From Paraburkholderia sp. PGU19 (lineage in GTDB: Bacteria > Pseudomonadota > Gammaproteobacteria > Burkholderiales > Burkholderiaceae): DNA of 64,000 bases. Each line of letters opens with the position of its first letter. Position 1 is the first letter of the stretch. Position numbers and translations under genes: made by a program. This document shows positions 1-11,826 of the stretch, piece after piece. A model generated the notes under the pieces. That model was not told the origin of the DNA and made no database searches. It worked only from the letters and a program-made list of their open reading frames with translations. The DNA lies in contig NZ_AP023179.1 in NCBI RefSeq assembly GCF_013426915.1, forward strand, positions 992,001 through 1,056,000, read 5' to 3'.

Positions 1-34
1 GCAGTGGTACAAGGCGCTGGTTCCGCAAAGCTGA
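1..34 (+). CDS. cmk: C-terminal end of cytidylate kinase (partial)
   Basis: An open frame entering from the left edge ends QWYKALVPQS and then TGA at 32-34. Only ten residues are visible, so identity rests mainly on position: cmk is the usual gene directly before rpsA in Burkholderiales, and its product ends in a similar WYxxLVPQ tail. Cytidylate kinase phosphorylates CMP and dCMP. The family call is inference from context. Confidence 0.55.
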   Translation, partial: QWYKALVPQS

Positions 35-202
35 ACGCGGAATCTCGCATCGAAGTGTTTTTTTGTTGTTGTGTAGGTGCCTCGTGAGCAACACGAAGCG
101 ATTGTTTAACCCTTAACCCCGTATGGCTTTCGCTCCTTTGCCGTAGTGATGAACCGTGACGGTTCACCTGACGCTGCGAGAACCATGCAAATTCAGATTT
201 TT

Positions 203-1915
203 ATGTCCGACCTGCAAACCTCTACCCCGAATACCGAATCTTTTGCGGCTCTGTTCGAAGAGTCGCTGACCAAGCAAGACATGCGCGCTGGCGAAGTGAT
301 CTCCGCCGAAGTCGTGCGTGTCGACCACAACTTCGTGGTCGTCAACGCTGGTCTCAAGTCCGAAGCCTACATCCCGCTCGAAGAGTTTCTGAATGACGCG
401 GGCGAGGTAGAAGTGCAGGCGGGCGACTTCGTTTCCGTCGCGATCGACGCGCTGGAAAACGGCTACGGCGACACCATCCTGTCGCGCGACAAGGCGAAGC
501 GTCTGGCTTCGTGGCTGTCGCTGGAAAAGGCCCTCGACAACAACGAACTCGTGACGGGCACCATCACGGGCAAGGTCAAGGGCGGCATGACCGTCATGGT
601 CAACGGCATTCGCGCATTCCTGCCGGGCTCGCTGGTCGACACGCGCCCTGTGAAGGATACGACGCCGTACGAAGGCAAGACGCTGGAATTCCGCGTCATC
701 AAGCTGGACCGCAAGCGTAACAACGTCGTGCTGTCGCGCCGCGCTGTCATCGAAGCGACGCAAGGCGAAGAGCGCGCAAAGCTGCTCGAAACGCTGAAGG
801 AAGGCGCGATCGTCGAAGGCGTGGTCAAGAACATCACCGACTACGGCGCGTTCGTGGACCTCGGCGGCATCGACGGCCTGCTGCACATCACCGACATTGC
901 ATGGCGTCGCGTGCGTCACCCGAGCGAAGTTCTGTCGGTTGGCCAGGAAGTCACCGCAAAGATCCTCAAGTTCGATCAAGAGAAGAACCGCGTCTCGCTC
1001 GGTATCAAGCAACTGGGCGACGATCCGTGGGAAGGCATCTCGCGCCGTTACCCGTCGGGCACGCGTCTGTTCGGCAAGGTCACGAACATCACCGACTACG
1101 GCGCGTTCGTTGAAGTCGAATCGGGCATCGAAGGCCTTGTCCACGTTTCGGAAATGGACTGGACGAACAAGAACGTTGCGCCGTCGAAGGTTGTCCAGCT
1201 GGGCGACGAAGTCGAAGTCATGGTTCTCGAAATCGACGAAGACCGCCGCCGTATCAGCCTCGGCATGAAGCAATGCAAGCCGAATCCGTGGGATGACTTC
1301 AGCCGCAACTTCAAGAAGGGCGACAAGATCCAGGGCGCAATCAAGTCGATCACCGACTTCGGTGTCTTCATCGGTCTGCCTGGCGGCATCGACGGTCTGG
1401 TTCACCTGTCGGACCTGTCGTGGTCGGAAACGGGCGAAGAAGCTGTCCGCAAGTACAAGAAGGGCGACGAAGTGGAAGCGATCGTTCTCGGCATCGACGT
1501 CGAGAAGGAACGTATTTCGCTGGGTATCAAGCAGCTCGAAGGCGACCCGTTCAGCAACTTCGTTGCAATGAACGACAAGGGTTCGATCGTTGACGGCGTG
1601 GTCAAGACGGTTGACGCGAAGGGTGCAGTGGTTCAGCTGACGGCGGACGTCGAAGGCTACCTGCGCGCTTCGGAAATCGCACAAGATCGCGTGGAAGACG
1701 CTCGCAACGTGCTGAAGGAAGGCGACAAGGTCAATGCGATGATCATCAACATCGACCGCAAGTCGCGTGGCATCAACCTGTCGATCAAGGCGAAGGATTC
1801 GGCTGAGCAACAGGAAGCGATTCGCGGCCTGGCAGCTGACACCAGCTCGGCAGCCAGCGGCACGACGAACCTGGGCGCGCTGCTGAAGGCCAAGCTCGAC
1901 GGCCAGAATCAGTAA
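203..1915 (+). CDS. rpsA: 30S ribosomal protein S1
   Basis: S1 binds mRNA and brings it to the 30S subunit. The 570-residue product has the expected string of S1/OB-fold repeats; the glycine-rich ITDYGAFV and ITDFGVFI type signatures recur about every 85 residues. I chose the ATG at 203 because the protein then begins [10 protein letters not shown], the usual Burkholderia S1 start. An in-frame ATG at 146 would add 19 unconserved residues. No clear Shine-Dalgarno lies before 203, which is usual for rpsA, whose translation S1 itself controls in E. coli (known for the family, not shown here). ihfB follows after 22 bp on the same strand, the classic rpsA-ihfB pairing. Confidence 0.97.
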   Translation: MSDLQTSTPNTESFAALFEESLTKQDMRAGEVISAEVVRVDHNFVVVNAGLKSEAYIPLEEFLNDAGEVEVQAGDFVSVAIDALENGYGDTILSRDKAKRLASWLSLEKALDNNELVTGTITGKVKGGMTVMVNGIRAFLPGSLVDTRPVKDTTPYEGKTLEFRVIKLDRKRNNVVLSRRAVIEATQGEERAKLLETLKEGAIVEGVVKNITDYGAFVDLGGIDGLLHITDIAWRRVRHPSEVLSVGQEVTAKILKFDQEKNRVSLGIKQLGDDPWEGISRRYPSGTRLFGKVTNITDYGAFVEVESGIEGLVHVSEMDWTNKNVAPSKVVQLGDEVEVMVLEIDEDRRRISLGMKQCKPNPWDDFSRNFKKGDKIQGAIKSITDFGVFIGLPGGIDGLVHLSDLSWSETGEEAVRKYKKGDEVEAIVLGIDVEKERISLGIKQLEGDPFSNFVAMNDKGSIVDGVVKTVDAKGAVVQLTADVEGYLRASEIAQDRVEDARNVLKEGDKVNAMIINIDRKSRGINLSIKAKDSAEQQEAIRGLAADTSSAASGTTNLGALLKAKLDGQNQ

Positions 1916-1937
1916 GCCTTAAGGGGTCTGCTGCAGT

Positions 1938-2261
1938 ATGACCAAATCAGAATTGGTCGCCCAGCTGGCTACGCGATTTCCGCAACTTGTCCTCAAGGAT
2001 GCGGATTTCGCGGTGAAGACGATGCTCGATGCGATGTCGGACGCTCTGGCGAACGGCCATCGCATCGAAATTCGCGGCTTCGGCAGCTTCGGCCTGAACC
2101 GCCGTCCATCCCGCGTCGGGCGCAACCCGAAATCGGGCGAAAAGGTGTTGGTGCCGGAGAAATTCGTGCCGCACTTCAAGCCTGGCAAGGAATTGCGCGA
2201 GCGCGTCGATCGTCGTGCGGGCGAGCCTTTGAAAGCTGAATCCGAGGACGACGATCTCTAA
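1938..2261 (+). CDS. ihfB: Integration host factor subunit beta
   Basis: The 107-residue protein belongs to the HU/IHF fold. It has the conserved [10 protein letters not shown] strand and the [13 protein letters not shown]-binding arm around residues 55-72, plus an acidic C-terminal tail. IHF beta pairs with IHF alpha to bend DNA sharply at recombination sites, origins and sigma-54 promoters. That last role matters here because a sigma-54 system lies further right in the window. An AAGGGG motif near 1920 precedes the ATG, and a terminator follows at 2335. Confidence 0.97.
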   Translation: MTKSELVAQLATRFPQLVLKDADFAVKTMLDAMSDALANGHRIEIRGFGSFGLNRRPSRVGRNPKSGEKVLVPEKFVPHFKPGKELRERVDRRAGEPLKAESEDDDL

Positions 2262-2334
2262 GCCGGCTCTGTGTTGTATTCGCAGTTCAGGTTGAAGCTC
2301 GCCGTGGCTACGTCAGTCAGACGGCATTGACCAG

Positions 2335-2361
2335 AAAAAGCGCCTTAGGGCGCTTTTTTTT
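2335..2361 (+). terminator. Rho-independent terminator after ihfB
   Basis: A stem AAAAGCGCC / GGCGCTTTT with a four-base loop is followed directly by a run of T. It closes the rpsA-ihfB transcript. Confidence 0.85.
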
Positions 2362-2562
2362 CGTCCGTTGTCAGGACGTTGGTCGTCGCCATTGACCGTA
2401 CGAGGACATGGTTGACACCTCTGCCTTCCGGGCGAATCGGCCTTGTGCGTTCCCCGATGCGCGCAAGGCAGCAATCCGCCGATTGCGCACCATTTTCAAG
2501 CGGATAAACGACAGTAAGGCATCGCGATCCGCACGGCTGTGCCAGTCGTCTTAGGCTTCATT

Positions 2563-2568
2563 TACAAT
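2563..2568 (+). promoter_or_regulatory. Candidate -10 box for lapA
   Basis: TACAAT lies about 90 bp before the lapA start, downstream of the ihfB terminator. No convincing -35 is visible. The 394-bp gap 2262-2655 otherwise holds only the terminator and this leader. Confidence 0.35.
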
Positions 2569-2655
2569 ACGGGTCACTTCGGCGCGGGCAAACACCGTGG
2601 CGCGACGCGTCATCAAGCCGGCGTCATCCCGCAACCGCCGTCAAGAGATCAATAC

Positions 2656-2949
2656 ATGAAATTTATCGTCTGGCTGATTCGCGTGCTGGTGTTCGTGCTG
2701 CTGCTGGTGCTTGCACTGTCCAATACGCAAAGCGCTACGCTGAATTTCCTCGCCGGGTATTCGTGGCAGGCGCCGTTGATTCTGATCGGCCTGGCGTTCT
2801 TCGTCGTGGGCCTTCTGGCCGGTCTCGTGTCGTCGCTGCCGGCAATGTTCCGGTTGCGGATGGAAAACGGCCGGCTCAAGCGCGAACTGCGCGTGGCGCG
2901 CGAAACGCCCGCTGTCGTCGAAGAGCCGCCTATGCCGCCGCTCATCTAG
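2656..2949 (+). CDS. lapA: LapA family inner-membrane protein
   Basis: The 97-residue protein has two hydrophobic segments (about residues 4-22 and 39-62) followed by a basic, coiled cytoplasmic helix, the DUF1049/LapA layout. LapA works with LapB at the inner membrane in lipopolysaccharide assembly control. The ATG at 2656 gives MKFIVWLIRV; upstream in-frame sequence is unconserved. lapB begins 54 bp downstream on the same strand, the usual lapAB pair. Confidence 0.85.
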   Translation: MKFIVWLIRVLVFVLLLVLALSNTQSATLNFLAGYSWQAPLILIGLAFFVVGLLAGLVSSLPAMFRLRMENGRLKRELRVARETPAVVEEPPMPPLI

Positions 2950-3003
2950 CCCTTTCACGCCGCGCGCCACTCGCGCGGCCTCTTTCGCACTCCGCACATT
3001 CGC

Positions 3004-4179
3004 ATGGATCTAGACCTCTGGTGGCTGCTCGTCATACCCGTCGCGTTCGCGTTCGGCTGGGTGGCTGCGCGTTACGACCTCAAGGCGCTGTTGTCCGAAA
3101 GCGCCAACCTGCCGCGTTCTTATTTTCGCGGACTAAACTTTCTGTTGAACGAGCAGCCGGACCAGGCCATCGACGCCTTCATCGAAGTCGTCAAGCTCGA
3201 TCCGGAAACGATTGAACTGCACTTCGCGCTCGGCAACCTGTTCCGCCGCCGCGGTGAAACGGATCGCGCGATCCGCGTGCATCAGAACCTGCTGAGCCGC
3301 GCGGACTTGCCCGTCAACGAGCGCGATCACGCGCTGTACGAACTCGGGCAGGACTTCCTTAAGGCGGGCCTGCTGGACCGCGCGGAAGAGACGTTCAAGG
3401 CCCTGCAATCGGGCGACTACGCACTCGGCGCGCAGCGCTCGCTGCTCACGATCTATCAGATCGAGAAAGACTGGAACAAGTCGATCGATACCGCGCGCCG
3501 GCTTGAAACGATGGGCGCGGCGTCGCTCGATAAGGAAATCGGCCACTTCCATTGCGAACTCGCACAAGAAGCGCTGCAGCAGAAGAACCCGGACGAAGCC
3601 CGCCGTCAGCTGGATCTCGCATTGAAGGCGTATCCGCAGAACGTGCGCGCGACGATCCTGTTCGGCGACGTCGATGCGGCGGCCGGCGAGCACGAAAAGG
3701 CGATCGAACAGTGGCTGCATGTGGAGCAACAGAATGCGGCGTATCTGCCGCTCGTCGCTGAAAAGCTGATGAAGGCCTACGAAGCGCTTGGCCGTCAGGA
3801 AGCGGGCGCGGATCTGCTGACGACGTGGGTGGACCGTTATCCGTCGAATGATCTGCTCGACGTCGCGTATCAGCATGTGTCGGCGCTGCGCGGTCCCGAA
3901 GCGGCGCACGCGCTCGCGCGCACGCAGATGCAGAAGTCACCGAATCTCGCCGGCATGACGCGCCTGCTCGAAGCACAGCAGGCGGTCGCCGAAGAACCGC
4001 GCCGCAGCGAACTGGAGTTGATGCGCACGCTGATCCGTCAGCGCACCAAAAATCTGCCACGGTACACGTGCCAGAATTGCGGCTTCCGGGCGCGCCTGTT
4101 CTATTGGCAGTGTCCGGGCTGCAGCGGTTGGGAAAGCTATGCGCCGCGCCGCGTCGAGCCGATCACGGCGTCGAGCTGA
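3004..4179 (+). CDS. lapB: LPS assembly protein LapB (YciM)
   Basis: LapB is a membrane-anchored TPR protein that links LPS synthesis to FtsH-dependent turnover of LpxC. The 391-residue product shows one N-terminal membrane segment (about residues 4-20), a series of TPR-like helices through about residue 340, and a C-terminal rubredoxin-like metal site made of two CxxC pairs (CQNCG and CPGC, about residues 357-376). All of these are diagnostic of the family. Genes for LPS sugar precursors follow directly. Confidence 0.95.
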   Translation: MDLDLWWLLVIPVAFAFGWVAARYDLKALLSESANLPRSYFRGLNFLLNEQPDQAIDAFIEVVKLDPETIELHFALGNLFRRRGETDRAIRVHQNLLSRADLPVNERDHALYELGQDFLKAGLLDRAEETFKALQSGDYALGAQRSLLTIYQIEKDWNKSIDTARRLETMGAASLDKEIGHFHCELAQEALQQKNPDEARRQLDLALKAYPQNVRATILFGDVDAAAGEHEKAIEQWLHVEQQNAAYLPLVAEKLMKAYEALGRQEAGADLLTTWVDRYPSNDLLDVAYQHVSALRGPEAAHALARTQMQKSPNLAGMTRLLEAQQAVAEEPRRSELELMRTLIRQRTKNLPRYTCQNCGFRARLFYWQCPGCSGWESYAPRRVEPITASS

Positions 4180-4269
4180 GGTCAGGCACCCGCATGAACG
4201 CAGGCAGCAAAGCCGTCACGCAGCATCGAAGCGTTGAACATTGAACCGGCTCCATCTACCGGGAAGCGT

Positions 4270-5682
<1,413 letters not shown>

Positions 5683-6717
5683 GGGCGCGACGCTTGCACC
5701 CGAGGTGGGCGTCATCGCGCGCGAACGGCTGGCGGCGGCGCGCGTGCTGGTGGTCGGCGATGTGATGCTGGACCGTTACTGGTTCGGCGACGTCAATCGT
5801 ATTTCGCCGGAAGCGCCCGTGCCCGTAGTGCTGGTGCAAAAGCAGGAGGACCGGCTGGGCGGCGCGGCGAACGTCGCGCGCAACGCGGCGGCGCTCGGCG
5901 CGCAGGCGGGCCTGCTGTGCGTGGTCGGCCATGACGAGCCGGGCGAGCGCGTCGTACAACTGCTCGGCGATAGCGGCGTCGCGCCGTATCTGGAGCGCGA
6001 CCCGGAATTGCCGACGACGATCAAGCTGCGCGTGCTGTCGCGTCAGCAGCAACTGTTGCGCGTCGACTTCGAAAAAGCGCCCGCGCACGAAGCGCTGCTC
6101 GCCGGCCTCGCTCGCTACGACGCGTTGCTGCCCACTCATGACGTGATCCTGATGTCGGACTACGCGAAGGGCGGCCTCACGCACGTCACGCAGATGATCG
6201 CGAAGGCGCGCGCGGCGGGCAAGCCGGTGCTGGTCGATCCGAAGGGCGACGACTGGGAGCGCTATCGCGGCGCGACGCTGATCACGCCGAACCGCGCGGA
6301 GTTGCGCGAAGTGGTCGGGCAGTGGAAATCCGAAGCCGATTTGCACACACGCGTGGCGAAGCTGCGCGCCGAGCTCGATCTGAAAGCGCTGCTGCTCACG
6401 CGCTCGGAAGAGGGCATGACGCTCTTCTCCGACGAAGGCGTCTTGCACGCGGCGGCTGTAGCTCGCGAAGTGTATGATGTGTCCGGCGCAGGCGACACCG
6501 TGATCGCGACGCTCGCCGTGATGCTTGGCGCGGGCCTGCCGCTCGACGAAGCCGTGTCGCTCGCGAATCGCGCAGCGGGAATCGTGGTCGCCAAGCTCGG
6601 TACGGCCACCGTCGACTACGACGAACTCTTTCATCATTGATGCCGCGCGCGCCAGCTTGATTGCGCGGCGCGCGGTTCATTTCCGCATCCGTTGACTCTC
6701 ATTACAGCAGGACGATC

Positions 6718-7710
6718 ATGACACTCATCGTCACCGGCGCGGCTGGTTTTATCGGCAGCAATATCGTCAAGGCGCTCAACGAGCGCGGCGAAGACCGCAT
6801 CATCGCCGTCGACAATCTGACGCTCGCCGACAAATTCAAGAATCTCGTCGATTGCGAAATCGACGACTATCTCGACAAGACCGAATTCGTCGAGCGCTTT
6901 GCGCGCGGCGACTTCGGCAAGGTGCGTGCGATTTTCCACGAAGGCGCCTGTTCGGACACGATGGAAACCGACGGCCGCTACATGATGGATAACAACTTCC
7001 GCTATAGCCGCGCAGTGCTCGATGCGTGCCTCGCGCAAGGCGTGCAGTTTCTGTATGCGTCGTCGGCGGCGACGTATGGCGGCTCGACACGCTTCGTCGA
7101 AGAGCGCGAGGTCGAAGCGCCGCTCAACGTATATGGCTATTCGAAATTCCTGTTCGACCAGGTGATCCGCCGCGTGCTGCCCACGGCGAAGAGCCAGATC
7201 GCAGGGTTTCGCTACTTCAACGTGTACGGGCAGCGCGAAGCGCACAAGGGGCGCATGGCGTCCGTCGCGTTTCACAACTTCAACCAGTTCCGCGCCGAAG
7301 GCAAAGTCAAGCTGTTCGGCGAGTACAACGGTTACGCAGCGGGCGAGCAGACGCGCGATTTCGTCTCCGTCGAAGACGTGGCGAAGGTCAACCTGTATTT
7401 CTTCGATCACCCGGAGAAGTCGGGCATTTTCAATCTGGGCAGCGGACGCGCGCAACCGTTCAACGATATCGCGTCGACGGTCGTCAACACGCTGCGCGTG
7501 CTCGACGGTGAAGTCGCGTTGTCGCTGCCGGAACTGGTGCAGCGCGGGCTGATCGAATACGTGCCGTTCCCCGATGCACTGCGCGGCAAGTATCAGTGCT
7601 TCACGCAGGCCGATCAGACGAAGCTGCGCGCAGCGGGCTACGACGCGCCGTTCCTGACCGTGCAGGAAGGCGTCGACCGCTACGTGCGTTGGCTATTCGG
7701 CCAGGTGTAA
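6718..7710 (+). CDS. hldD: ADP-L-glycero-D-manno-heptose 6-epimerase
   Basis: HldD epimerises ADP-D,D-heptose to ADP-L,D-heptose, the donor used for the LPS inner core. The 330-residue protein is an extended short-chain dehydrogenase with an N-terminal [10 protein letters not shown] nucleotide-binding motif and a YGYSKFLFD catalytic Tyr/Lys motif. An AGCAGGA sequence precedes the ATG at 6718. It follows hldA by 77 bp on the same strand, so two consecutive heptose steps are adjacent. Confidence 0.96.
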   Translation: MTLIVTGAAGFIGSNIVKALNERGEDRIIAVDNLTLADKFKNLVDCEIDDYLDKTEFVERFARGDFGKVRAIFHEGACSDTMETDGRYMMDNNFRYSRAVLDACLAQGVQFLYASSAATYGGSTRFVEEREVEAPLNVYGYSKFLFDQVIRRVLPTAKSQIAGFRYFNVYGQREAHKGRMASVAFHNFNQFRAEGKVKLFGEYNGYAAGEQTRDFVSVEDVAKVNLYFFDHPEKSGIFNLGSGRAQPFNDIASTVVNTLRVLDGEVALSLPELVQRGLIEYVPFPDALRGKYQCFTQADQTKLRAAGYDAPFLTVQEGVDRYVRWLFGQV

Positions 7711-7742
7711 ATCGTTCGTACACCTCTCTACACTGGAGTCTC

Positions 7743-7767
7743 CCGGTTGGTGATCGTCACCAGCCGG
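7743..7767 (+). promoter_or_regulatory. Inverted repeat in the ComEA-like leader
   Basis: Arms CCGGTTGGTGA and TCACCAGCCGG flank TCG with one mismatch. The repeat lies 20 bp before the start codon of the next gene, just upstream of its AGGGAGA ribosome site. It could be an operator or an mRNA hairpin. No T-run follows, so it is not a typical terminator. Confidence 0.45.
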
Positions 7768-7786
7768 TGTTTCAGGGAGATTCCAC

Positions 7787-8155
7787 ATGTTCAAAAAAAT
7801 CCTCGTCACGGCGGCCATGCTCGCCGCTTTCGGCCAGGCGTTCGCGTCGGTCGACGTCAATTCCGCTAACGAATCCGCGCTGCGCGGCATCAAGGGCATT
7901 GGTCCCGCGAAGGCGAAAGCCATTCTCGACGAACGCGCCGCGCACGGTCCGTTCAAGGACGCGGCGGATCTCAGCAAGCGGGTCAAGGGTCTGGGCGGTC
8001 ATACCGTCGAGCGTCTGCAGGCTGAGGGCCTCGCTGTCGGTACGTCGGGCGCTGGTGCGACGGCTGTCGCTGCTGCTGGCGCACAGGCTGCGGGGCCGAA
8101 CACGAAAGCTGCGCCCGCTGCGAAGAACGACACGGCCGTGGTGGTCAAGAAGTAG
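7787..8155 (+). CDS. ComEA-like helix-hairpin-helix exported protein
   Basis: The 122-residue product has a signal peptide (about residues 1-20, ending AFA), then a helix-hairpin-helix region starting VDVNSANESALRGIKGIGPAKA, and an Ala/Lys-rich tail. This is the short ComEA form found in Gram-negative bacteria, where periplasmic ComEA binds incoming DNA during transformation. No other competence genes are nearby. AGGGAGA at 7774 is a good ribosome site. DNA uptake is inferred from the family only. Confidence 0.8.
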   Translation: MFKKILVTAAMLAAFGQAFASVDVNSANESALRGIKGIGPAKAKAILDERAAHGPFKDAADLSKRVKGLGGHTVERLQAEGLAVGTSGAGATAVAAAGAQAAGPNTKAAPAAKNDTAVVVKK

Positions 8156-8290
8156 CCTATTGATCTGACCGCATGAAGCGGGCGCCCGATGCGTGTCTCC
8201 GCGTGCGGCGGGCGTTCGTTCTGAGCTTCGACTCTTCATGGGCGGGGTTGCCACAAACCTCCCTTCAGCCGTCATTCAGATGACTGGCTC

Positions 8291-8321
8291 CCGCGGCAGA
8301 TCCAGCCTGCCGCGGTTTTTT
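8291..8321 (+). terminator. Rho-independent terminator
   Basis: CCGCGGCA and TGCCGCGG pair around a nine-base loop and are followed by six T. It ends the ComEA-like transcript. The 307-bp gap 8156-8462 holds this terminator and the cysM leader, with a possible TAGAAT -10 at 8414-8419. Confidence 0.85.
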
Positions 8322-8462
8322 GCGTTTCTGCGGTCGCCTCGCAAGACGACGAAGCGGCCCGATGGCATCCATGTGTGCATCAGGGGCAGCCGGCAGCACG
8401 ACGCCCGGTAGTTTAGAATCGATGGATTCAAGACTTCGCGCACCGTCACAGCACGCACCGAT

Positions 8463-9365
8463 ATGGCTTACAAAACGATTGAAGACACGATCGGCAATAC
8501 GCCCCTCATTCAGCTCGTCCGCCTCGTGGACGACGACATCCGCAGCCGCAACAACGTGGTGCTCGGCAAGCTGGAGGGCAACAATCCGGCCGGTTCGGTG
8601 AAAGACCGCCCGGCACTTTCGATGATCAAGAAAGCGGAACAGCGCGGACGCATCAAGCCGGGCGACACGCTGGTCGAAGCGACGAGCGGCAACACGGGCA
8701 TCGCGCTCGCGATGGCGGCGGCGATCAAGGGCTACAAGATGATCCTGATCATGCCCGAGGATCTGTCGCTGGAGCGCCGTCAGAGCATGGCCGCATATGG
8801 CGCGCAGATCCTGCTGACGCCCGTCACGGGCGGCATGGAGTACGCACGCGATCTCGCCGAGCAGATGCAGCGCGAAGGCAAGGGCATCATCCTCGACCAG
8901 TTCGCCAATCCGGATAATCCGCTCGCACATTACGAAGCGACGGGCCCCGAAATCTGGCGCGACACGGAAGGCCGCATCACGCACTTCGTATCGGCGATGG
9001 GCACGACGGGCACGATCATGGGCGTGTCGCAGTATCTGAAGGAACAGAATCCGGGAATCGAAATTATCGGCGCGCAGCCGGAAGAGGGCTCGCGCATTCC
9101 GGGCATCCGCAAATGGCCGGAAGCGTATCTGCCGAAAATTTTCGACCGCAGCCGCGTCGATCGCGTCGAGAACGTGAGCCAGGCAGCGTCGGAGGCGATG
9201 GCGCGCCGGATGGCGGCTGTCGAAGGCGTGTTCTGCGGCATTTCGTCGGCGGGCGCGTGCGAAGTGGCGCTGCGCATCGCGCGCCAGGTCGAGAACGCGA
9301 CGATCGTGTTCATCGTCTGCGATCGCGGCGACCGTTATCTGTCGACGGGTGTGTTCCCTGCGTGA
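8463..9365 (+). CDS. cysM: Cysteine synthase B
   Basis: CysM is a PLP enzyme that replaces the acetyl group of O-acetylserine with sulfide or thiosulfate to make cysteine or S-sulfocysteine. The 300-residue protein has the PLP lysine at Lys47 in NNPAGSVKDRP and the phosphate-binding SGNTGIALA loop. It has the shorter C-terminus and the EEGSRIPGIR region of CysM rather than CysK. It appears to be a single transcription unit closed by the terminator at 9400. Confidence 0.94.
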   Translation: MAYKTIEDTIGNTPLIQLVRLVDDDIRSRNNVVLGKLEGNNPAGSVKDRPALSMIKKAEQRGRIKPGDTLVEATSGNTGIALAMAAAIKGYKMILIMPEDLSLERRQSMAAYGAQILLTPVTGGMEYARDLAEQMQREGKGIILDQFANPDNPLAHYEATGPEIWRDTEGRITHFVSAMGTTGTIMGVSQYLKEQNPGIEIIGAQPEEGSRIPGIRKWPEAYLPKIFDRSRVDRVENVSQAASEAMARRMAAVEGVFCGISSAGACEVALRIARQVENATIVFIVCDRGDRYLSTGVFPA

Positions 9366-9399
9366 CGCAACTCGCCGCGTGCGGCGATGTCAGTAAAAG

Positions 9400-9425
9400 A
9401 AAACGCCGGCGGAAGCCGGCGTTTT
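9400..9425. terminator. Bidirectional terminator between cysM and mltB
   Basis: A perfect stem AAAACGCCGGC / GCCGGCGTTTT with loop GGAA lies between convergent genes. It has T on the + side and A (T on the - strand) on the other. Confidence 0.85.
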
Positions 9426-9449
9426 CGCATGGATTGAAAACGTGAGCGA

Positions 9450-10658
9450 CTATTGCGACTCTGCGGGCGTCGACGCATTGCCGGCTTCCGTCGCGGCCAT
9501 CTGCGCCTTCACGCGCTCGCCAAGCTGATACACGGCCAGCGCATAGAAAAAGCTGCGGTTGTAGCGCGTGAGCACATAGAAGTTCTTCAGGCCCAGCGTG
9601 TATTCCGTCGGCCGGCCCGGCGAAGGCAGATCGACGACAGTCACGGGCGTGCCCGCTTCCGCCGTCGTATCGAGCCCAGGCTGATTCATCAGCATGCCCG
9701 CCTTCAGCAGTTGCTGCAGCGACCAGCGCGGCTCCGGCGCGCCCGTCGCGGCCGCTTGCGCGATGCCGAGGCTGCCTGTATCGGTAGCGATATTCCACAC
9801 GACGGGGCGGCCCGTTTCCCAGCCGTTCTTGTTCAGATAATTCGCGACGCTGCCGATCGCATCGGCTTGACTGGTGCGCAGATCGATCCGCTTGTTGCCG
9901 TCGTAATCGACCGCGTATTGAACGATGCTGCTAGGCAGAAATTGCGGAATGCCGATCGCGCCCGTGTACGAACCGAGTACGGTGGTCGGATCGATTTGAG
10001 AATCGCGCGTCCACACCAGGTAGTCTTCGAGATTCTTGCGGAACGTGATCATCCGGTCCGCGCGATTCGGCGTGTTCGGGTAATCGAACGAGAGCGTGGT
10101 CAGCGCGTCGAGCACGCGGAAGTTGCCCATGTAGCGTCCATAGATCGTCTCGACGCCGATAATCCCGACGATCACTTCAGGCGGCACGCCATATTGCTCG
10201 TACGCGCGTTGCAGCGTCGCCTGGTTCGCGCGCCAGAACTTCACGCCAGCGTTGATGCGTACCGGGTCGAGAAAGCGCCCCTGATACACGCGCCAGTTCT
10301 TGACCGACGGCGTCGGCGACGGCGTCACGAGCTTCACGGCCGTCGCTGAATAGCTGACGCGCGCGAACAGCGCATGCAGTGCCGCCGGATCGAAGCCCCG
10401 ACGCGCGGCCATGTCGTTGATGAACGAATCGACATCGGCGTTGTTCGCGTAGCGCTGCGGAACGATCTCTTCTTCGAACGTCTGTCCTTGCGACGGTTGC
10501 TCGGGCTGTCCTTGCGCAAGCTGCACGCGCGGCTTGCTGACGGTCTGCGCCGAAGCCGGGCCGACTCCCGCGAACGCGCACCATGCGATGGACAGTGCGG
10601 CGGCTACAGTCGTTGCGCGTAGCCGATAGTGTGCGGACGGAGCAAGCTTGACGGTCAT
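9450..10658 (-). CDS. mltB: Membrane-associated lytic murein transglycosylase B
   Basis: MltB cleaves peptidoglycan glycan strands and forms 1,6-anhydromuramic ends in the periplasm. The 402-residue protein has a signal peptide (cleavage likely after GPASA, residue 37) with no lipobox, a catalytic glutamate at Glu170 in GIIGVETIYGRYMG, and the family signature SYTGAIGIPQFLPSS. The start at 10658 places the signal peptide correctly; longer in-frame extensions upstream are unconserved. It converges with cysM. Confidence 0.92.
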   Translation of the reverse strand: MTVKLAPSAHYRLRATTVAAALSIAWCAFAGVGPASAQTVSKPRVQLAQGQPEQPSQGQTFEEEIVPQRYANNADVDSFINDMAARRGFDPAALHALFARVSYSATAVKLVTPSPTPSVKNWRVYQGRFLDPVRINAGVKFWRANQATLQRAYEQYGVPPEVIVGIIGVETIYGRYMGNFRVLDALTTLSFDYPNTPNRADRMITFRKNLEDYLVWTRDSQIDPTTVLGSYTGAIGIPQFLPSSIVQYAVDYDGNKRIDLRTSQADAIGSVANYLNKNGWETGRPVVWNIATDTGSLGIAQAAATGAPEPRWSLQQLLKAGMLMNQPGLDTTAEAGTPVTVVDLPSPGRPTEYTLGLKNFYVLTRYNRSFFYALAVYQLGERVKAQMAATEAGNASTPAESQ

Positions 10659-10864
10659 GGTGAACTGGGATGTGGGCGGGCAAAAAAAGTTACGGGGCAG
10701 TATACCCGACGGGGTTCGCGAAACTGTGCAGAAGCGTTGCGGCATCACGGTCTCGGCGCATCGTGTGGTAACTTCGTAGTATTCGCGCAACCTGCTTGCG
10801 TCAATGGACGGAGACATGCAACGCGCTTTCGCACTTCGCGAGGCGCGCTGCCCGAAATCAAAAC

Positions 10865-11788
10865 ATGGCAACCGGTTTCTTTTCACACGCAGACTGTCTG
10901 CAGCATGAGATGGGTCAATGGCATCCCGAATGCCCGGCCCGGCTGCAGGCGATCGAAGACCAGCTGATCGCGAGCCGCATCGGCGAGCTGATCGAGCGCG
11001 AGTCCGCGCCGCTTGCCGACGAAGCCGCGCTGTTGCGCGTGCATACGAAGGCGCACGTCGACTTCATCCGCGAGCGCGCGCCGAGCGAGGGCTACGCGGA
11101 GATCGATCCCGACACGTCGATGAACCCGCATACGTGGAACGCGGCGTTGCGCGCAGCGGGCGCGGCTGTCGCGGCGACGGATGCCGTCATCGAAGGTCGT
11201 TACGACAACGCGTTTTGCAGCGTGCGGCCGCCGGGTCATCACGCGGAGCCGGCGCGCGCGATGGGCTTCTGCTTTTTCAACAACGTCGCGATTGCCGCGC
11301 GTCATGCGCTCGACGTGCATAGACTCGAGCGTGTCGCGATCATTGATTTCGACGTGCATCACGGCAACGGCACCGAGGCCGCTTTTTCCAACGACTCGCG
11401 CGTGCTGATGTGCAGCATCTTCCAGCATCCGTTTTATCCGTTCACGGGCGCCGATAATCAGGCGCCGAACATGTGCAATGTGCCGATTGCCGCACGCTCG
11501 AAGGGCATGGTCGTGCGCGAGGCCGTCGACATGATCTGGCTGCCGCGTCTCGACGCATTCAAGCCGCAGATGCTGTTCGTGTCGGCGGGTTTCGACGCGC
11601 ATCGCGAGGACGATCTCGGCAACATGGCGCTCGTCGAGGACGACTATGCGTGGATCACGGAGCAGATTCGTCAGGTTGCGGCGAAGTACGCGAAAGGGCG
11701 CATCGTCAGTTGTCTGGAAGGCGGCTACAACCTGTCGGCGCTGGGGCGCAGCGTCGTCGCGCACGTGCGGGCGCTTGCCGATATCTGA
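10865..11788 (+). CDS. Class II histone deacetylase family protein
   Basis: The 307-residue protein is an arginase/deacetylase-fold enzyme. [16 protein letters not shown] carries the tandem catalytic histidines, and [11 protein letters not shown] plus [12 protein letters not shown] carry zinc ligands. Bacterial members deacetylate small amides such as polyamines or acetylated lysines; the substrate cannot be told from sequence. The ATG at 10865 gives MATGFFSH, the usual start. It is divergent from mltB and runs 38 bp ahead of the enoyl-CoA hydratase gene. Confidence 0.88.
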   Translation: MATGFFSHADCLQHEMGQWHPECPARLQAIEDQLIASRIGELIERESAPLADEAALLRVHTKAHVDFIRERAPSEGYAEIDPDTSMNPHTWNAALRAAGAAVAATDAVIEGRYDNAFCSVRPPGHHAEPARAMGFCFFNNVAIAARHALDVHRLERVAIIDFDVHHGNGTEAAFSNDSRVLMCSIFQHPFYPFTGADNQAPNMCNVPIAARSKGMVVREAVDMIWLPRLDAFKPQMLFVSAGFDAHREDDLGNMALVEDDYAWITEQIRQVAAKYAKGRIVSCLEGGYNLSALGRSVVAHVRALADI

Positions 11789-11826
11789 ACGCAGGCGCCG
11801 AGCATCGGAAGAGAGACCATCACATC

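Noticed and set aside
164..1810. A 548-codon open frame on the - strand across rpsA
   Set aside because: It is the antisense shadow of a highly biased GC-rich gene; its product has no domain and rpsA is certain.
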